DNA of 8,412 nucleotides from an uncultured Collinsella sp. (GTDB taxonomy: Bacteria; Actinomycetota; Coriobacteriia; Coriobacteriales; Coriobacteriaceae): positions 1 to 8,412 of the forward strand of contig CAAFEY010000123.1 in the NCBI GenBank assembly GCA_900761995.1, read 5' to 3'. The translations under genes were made by a program, and so were the position numbers. Of the stretch, positions 5,544 through 8,412 are shown piece by piece. The notes under the pieces were generated by a model that saw only the letters and a program-made list of their open reading frames with translations, ran no database searches and was not told where the DNA came from. Within the stretch, counting starts at the first letter, position 1; each line of letters starts with the position of its first letter.

Positions 5544-7022
5544 TTAGATCAGCACGCAGGCAACGGTCAGGATGACGGCGCAGACGACGGAGAGAGCAAC
5601 GATGAGCTTAAGGGCAAACTTGAGCCAGGTCGTCCACTCGATCTTGGCCAGGGCGAGACCGCCCATGATGGCGCCGGAGGTCGGGGTGAACAGGTTCACG
5701 ACACCGATGGCGGCGGAGAAGATCATGACCATGACCTCAGGCGAGAAGCCGAGCTTAACAGCCAGCGGTCCCATGATGGGCATGGAGACGGTGGCCATAC
5801 CGGAGGTCGAGGGGATCAGGAAGGACAGGCCGAAGTAGACCAGGAAGCTCATGGGAGCGAAGATCACGCCGGACAGGCCAGCCAGGGCATTGGCGGCAGC
5901 GTCGAGGACGAAGACATCGAGGCCGGTGTTAGCCATGAGGACGGAGATACCACGGGCGAGGGCGATGACGAGAACAACGGACATCATGTCGGCAGCGCCG
6001 GTGATGAAGGTGTTAACGATCTGCTTCTCGGACAGGCCACCGATGATACCGATCAGGACGGCCATGAGGAAGAACCAGGTGGAAGCCTCGTCGAAGTACC
6101 ACTGGCCAATGGGCAGGCCGGTGATCAGGGCAGACCAGCCCTGGACGACGGCGTTACCGTCGGCGTCGTAGACAGCGCCAGCGTCGAAGAAGTTGGCGAC
6201 GCCCTCGTTGAGGTCGGCCAGCGGAATGAAGCCGACGATCATGACGACGAAGGTGAAGGCGAAGGCGATCAGAACACCCTTCTGACGACCGGTGAGCTTG
6301 ACCTCTTTGTGGACCTCGGAAGCAGCCTTGCCGTGAGCCTCTTCGGCGTCCTTGAGCTCCTGCATCGACAGGATGGTGGAACCCTTGTCAGCCTTGACCT
6401 TCTTGGCGTAGCTCATCACGAAGAAGATGGACATAGCGGTAGTGACAATCCACAGGACGGCACCGAGGCCGATGATGATGGACTGGTTGACCTCAATGCC
6501 AACGCCGGTCAGAGCGTCGACGGCAGCGCCGACGGCGAACGGGTTAACCGTGGAGCCCAGGCAGCCGCAGCCAGCGCCGAGCAGGACGGTAGCGGCACCG
6601 ACCATGGGATCGAAGCCAGCGGCCATCATGGTAGCGGCGAGCAGGGCGTAGAAGGGAACGGTCTCCTCGCACATACCATAGGTGGTACCACCGAGGGAGA
6701 AGATGAGCATCAGCACGGGAATGAGCATAATCTCGTTGCCCTTAAGCTTCTGCACCAGAACGGCGATGCCGTTGTCCAGAGCGCCGGTCTCGGTCATCAT
6801 GCCGAGGAAGCCGCCCAGGATCATAACGAAGAGGCAGACGGGCAGAGCGTCAGCGAAGCCCTTAATCGGGGCGGTGCAGAAATCGCTCAGACGGGCGGCA
6901 GTAACCGCGCCGCCGGACGTGCCGGAGACGATAACGGTAATCACTGCAACAATTGCCAGCAGAGCAAGAAGAATGGTGAACGATGAAGGCATACCGCGCT
7001 TTTTCTTAGCGGTCTCAGTCAT
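5544..7022 (-). CDS. YfcC-family (DcuC/ArcD-like, PF03606) membrane transporter, probable arginine/ornithine antiporter
   Basis: An integral membrane carrier of 492 residues, with about 11-13 hydrophobic segments by eye. The first is at about 15-33 after a short basic N-terminus (KKKRG), others include about 59-76, 98-112 and 180-205, and the last is at about 471-492. A charged cytoplasmic stretch lies at about 205-248. Family motifs are GGTTYGMCEETVPFY (111-125), FLIPSTSGMATVSMPIMGPLA (401-421) and NLFTPTSGAIMGGLALAKIEW (443-463). Streptococcal ArcD exchangers belong to this superfamily. Position after arcA-arcB makes arginine uptake with ornithine export the likely job, but another amino acid or peptide-derived substrate is possible. 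I chose the ATG at 7022 because GAAGGGGGG ends 9 bases upstream; ATGs at 7049 and 7031 are in frame but lack a properly spaced site. A terminator and a long hairpin separate it from arcB, so its expression may be set separately from arcAB. Confidence 0.85.
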   Translation of the reverse strand: MTETAKKKRGMPSSFTILLALLAIVAVITVIVSGTSGGAVTAARLSDFCTAPIKGFADALPVCLFVMILGGFLGMMTETGALDNGIAVLVQKLKGNEIMLIPVLMLIFSLGGTTYGMCEETVPFYALLAATMMAAGFDPMVGAATVLLGAGCGCLGSTVNPFAVGAAVDALTGVGIEVNQSIIIGLGAVLWIVTTAMSIFFVMSYAKKVKADKGSTILSMQELKDAEEAHGKAASEVHKEVKLTGRQKGVLIAFAFTFVVMIVGFIPLADLNEGVANFFDAGAVYDADGNAVVQGWSALITGLPIGQWYFDEASTWFFLMAVLIGIIGGLSEKQIVNTFITGAADMMSVVLVIALARGISVLMANTGLDVFVLDAAANALAGLSGVIFAPMSFLVYFGLSFLIPSTSGMATVSMPIMGPLAVKLGFSPEVMVMIFSAAIGVVNLFTPTSGAIMGGLALAKIEWTTWLKFALKLIVALSVVCAVILTVACVLI

Positions 7023-7055
7023 AGTTCTCATCCCCCCTTCATAAATCATTTACTG

Positions 7056-7106
7056 ATCTCGCCAGAAGCGGCTCTTCCGTGCCGTGCCTGCCGCTTGATG
7101 CGAGAT
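7056..7106 (-). promoter_or_regulatory. Long hairpin in the transporter leader
   Basis: ATCTCGC (7056-7062) pairs with GCGAGAT (7100-7106) and AAGCGGC (7066-7072) with GCCGCTT (7090-7096). The two helices are separated by a 3-by-3 internal loop (CAG/GAT) and capped by a 17-base loop. It lies between the arcB terminator and the transporter ribosome site, without a U-tract. It could be an RNA processing or stabilising element, or a regulatory leader. The TTATTA at 7106-7111 reads TAATAA after TGG on the minus strand and could be a weak extended -10, but no -35 is evident. Confidence 0.5.
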
Positions 7107-7116
7107 TATTACCAGA

Positions 7117-7154
7117 TAAAACCGCTCGGGGTGTGCAGCAATACACCCCGAGCG
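7117..7154 (-). terminator. Intrinsic terminator after arcB
   Basis: A perfect 12-bp stem, CGCTCGGGGTGT (7123-7134) with ACACCCCGAGCG (7143-7154), has an 8-base loop and is followed on the minus strand by GTTTTAT. It begins 15 bases beyond the arcB stop codon. Its place inside the arc cluster implies that transporter mRNA arises by read-through or from its own promoter. Confidence 0.85.
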
Positions 7155-7169
7155 AGATGCTAGATGCTC

Positions 7170-8165
7170 TTACTTGAGCGTGGCGTACATGACAGCCTTA
7201 ATGGTGTGCATGCGGTTCTCGGCCTCGTCGAAGACCTTGGAAGCGGGGCTCTCGAAGACCTCGTCGGTGACCTCCTGCTCGGTGATGCCGAACTGCTCGC
7301 ACTTCTCGGCGCCAATGGTGGTGTTGGTGTCGTGGAAGCTGGGCAGGCAGTGCAGGAAGATGGCACCCGGGTTGGCCATAGCCATGACCTCGGAGGTAAC
7401 ACGATACGGGGTGAGCTGAGCGATGCGCTCGGCCCAGACCTCGTCGGGCTCGCCCATGGAGACCCACACGTCGGTGTAGATAACGTCGGCACCGGTGACG
7501 CCGTCCTTGACGTCGGTGGTCAGCTTGATGGTGCAGCCGTTAGCCTCGGCGATGGGCTTGCAGGCCTCGATGACGTCGTCAGCGGGCATGCACTCCTCGG
7601 GGCCGCAGGCCACGAAGTTCATGCCGAGCTTGGAGCAGACAACCATGAGGGAGCGAGCGACGTTGTTCTTGCAGTCGCCCATGAAGACGAGGGTCTTGCC
7701 CTTGATGTCGTAGTTGAAGTTCTCCTGGACGGTCAGGATGTCGGCGAGCATCTGGGTGGGATGCCACTCAGTGGTCAGGCCGTTCCACACGGGCACGCCG
7801 GACTTAGCAGCGAGCTCCTCGACGTCATCCTGGGCAAAGCCACGGAACTCGATGCCGTCATACATGCGGCCGAGAACGCGGGCGGTGTCCTCGATGGACT
7901 CCTTCTTGCCCATCTGCGACGAACCCGGATCGAGGTAGGTGACGCCCATGCCCAGATCCATGCCGCCGACCTCGAAGGCGCAGCGGGTACGAGTAGAGGT
8001 CTTCTGGAAGAGCAGAACGATGTTCTTGCCCTCGAGATAGCGGTGCGGAACGCCAGCGCGCTTCATATCCTTGAAGTTCTTGGAGAGCTTGAGCAGGTAC
8101 TCGATCTCCTCGGTGGTGAGGTCGAGAAGCTTGAGGAAGCTACGGCCGGAGAGGTTAACACCCAT
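7170..8165 (-). CDS. arcB: Ornithine carbamoyltransferase, catabolic
   Basis: Cytosolic transferase interconverting citrulline plus phosphate with ornithine plus carbamoyl phosphate; in an arginine deiminase cluster it runs in the phosphorolytic, energy-yielding direction. It has 331 residues, typical of ArcB/ArgF. The carbamoyl-phosphate domain shows STRTR (57-61), HRGFAQDD-like FRGFAQDD (107-114) and HPTQ (135-138). The ornithine-binding domain shows DVWVSMGE (232-239), HCLP with C273 (272-275) and the terminal ENRMHTIKA (316-324). All active-site motifs are intact. The ATG at 8165 has AAAGGAA upstream (8173-8179) and the N-terminus fits the family. Catabolic ArcB and biosynthetic ArgF cannot be told apart by motifs alone; adjacency to arcA and the transporter favours ArcB. 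It is separated from arcA by about 105 bases containing two hairpins and followed by its own terminator. Confidence 0.95.
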   Translation of the reverse strand: MGVNLSGRSFLKLLDLTTEEIEYLLKLSKNFKDMKRAGVPHRYLEGKNIVLLFQKTSTRTRCAFEVGGMDLGMGVTYLDPGSSQMGKKESIEDTARVLGRMYDGIEFRGFAQDDVEELAAKSGVPVWNGLTTEWHPTQMLADILTVQENFNYDIKGKTLVFMGDCKNNVARSLMVVCSKLGMNFVACGPEECMPADDVIEACKPIAEANGCTIKLTTDVKDGVTGADVIYTDVWVSMGEPDEVWAERIAQLTPYRVTSEVMAMANPGAIFLHCLPSFHDTNTTIGAEKCEQFGITEQEVTDEVFESPASKVFDEAENRMHTIKAVMYATLK

Positions 8166-8210
8166 GGTTTGATTCCTTTCGAAGAAATGAATTACGTAAG
8201 TATTAGTGGT

Positions 8211-8258
8211 GCCCGTTTAACGGGCGAAGCCGGTGCGGTTGTAGGGGGACCGCACCGG
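8211..8258 (-). promoter_or_regulatory. Two tandem hairpins between arcA and arcB
   Basis: CCGGTGCGGT (8230-8239) pairs perfectly with ACCGCACCGG (8249-8258) across a 9-base loop. GCCCG (8211-8215) pairs with CGGGC (8221-8225) across TTTAA. In the minus-strand RNA they follow the arcA stop codon within 15 bases and precede the arcB ribosome site. Neither has a U-tract, so they are weak terminators at best. mRNA processing or 3'-end protection of arcA is a plausible inference. Confidence 0.5.
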
Positions 8259-8270
8259 AAACGGAAAGAC

Positions 8271-8412
8271 TTAGAGGTCCTCGCGCCAGAAGGGCATGCT
8301 CATGCAGCGCGGGCCGCCGCGGCCGCGGGAGAGCTCGGCGGAGGGCACGACGAGAAGGTCCAGGCCCTCCTTGTACAGCACGTCGTTGGTGACGGTGTTG
8401 CGGGCGTAGACG
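8271..8412 (-). CDS. arcA: Arginine deiminase, C-terminal 46 residues (gene continues beyond the window)
   Basis: Only the 3' end is present. Reading leftward from the window edge the frame gives 46 residues ending ELSRGRGGPRCMSMPFWREDL and a TAA at 8271-8273. The GRGGPRCM segment holds the catalytic cysteine that attacks the guanidinium of arginine in arginine deiminases (arginine to citrulline plus ammonia), and it sits at the expected distance from the C-terminus. The preceding NTVTNDVLYKEGLDLLVVPSAEL also fits the family. It is the first enzyme of the pathway served by the neighbouring arcB and transporter. The N-terminal part and promoter are outside the window. Confidence 0.93.
   Translation of the reverse strand, partial: VYARNTVTNDVLYKEGLDLLVVPSAELSRGRGGPRCMSMPFWREDL

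Noticed and set aside
6309..6986. A 225-codon plus-strand frame rich in Gly, Asp and His
   Set aside because: It is antisense to the transporter membrane helices; the composition is what hydrophobic codons give in the opposite strand.
8192..8199. TTACGTAA palindrome before arcB as an ArgR or CRP/FNR-type operator
   Set aside because: It matches neither an ARG box nor a TGTGA-N6-TCACA pattern; an 8-base palindrome alone is not enough.
1..8412. CRISPR arrays, rRNA or tRNA genes, insertion-sequence transposases, defence genes
   Set aside because: No regularly spaced repeats, RNA gene signatures or transposase motifs were seen. The XerD recombinase is the housekeeping type, not a phage integrase, judged by context and size.

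Overview
The window is a compact, high-G+C bacterial chromosome segment with every supported gene on the minus strand. Read in the direction of transcription (from the right end to the left) it holds arcA (3' end only), arcB, a YfcC/DcuC-superfamily transporter, a UPF0371/DUF1846 protein, a small winged-helix regulator, pyrG and xerD. Gene content, the pyrG-xerD junction and the style of the protein sequences suggest an anaerobic actinobacterium of the class Coriobacteriia, most likely Collinsella or a close relative. That assignment is from recalled similarity, not a search.

Right part (5292-8412): arginine deiminase pathway. ArcA makes citrulline from arginine, ArcB splits citrulline to ornithine plus carbamoyl phosphate, and the transporter probably exchanges arginine for ornithine. 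No carbamate kinase gene (arcC) lies in the window, so the ATP-forming step must be encoded elsewhere. RNA structure is dense here: two hairpins lie between arcA and arcB, an intrinsic terminator plus a separate long leader hairpin lie between arcB and the transporter, and five successive hairpins follow the transporter before a strong terminator at 5292-5334.

Middle part (2806-5291): a gene-poor stretch of about 600 bases (4940-5543) contains a perfect 26-bp inverted repeat, a diverged direct repeat and the hairpin array. Then come the DUF1846 gene, with its own TATAAT box and terminator, and a 112-residue winged-helix protein, again with its own terminator.

Left part (1-2805): pyrG (CTP synthase) is followed after only 2 bases by xerD (tyrosine recombinase for chromosome dimer resolution), a tight and probably translationally coupled pair. 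The pyrG leader carries an inverted repeat whose loop holds a perfect DnaA-box 9-mer. The proteins themselves are ordinary families; the unusual content is in the intergenic RNA and DNA structure.
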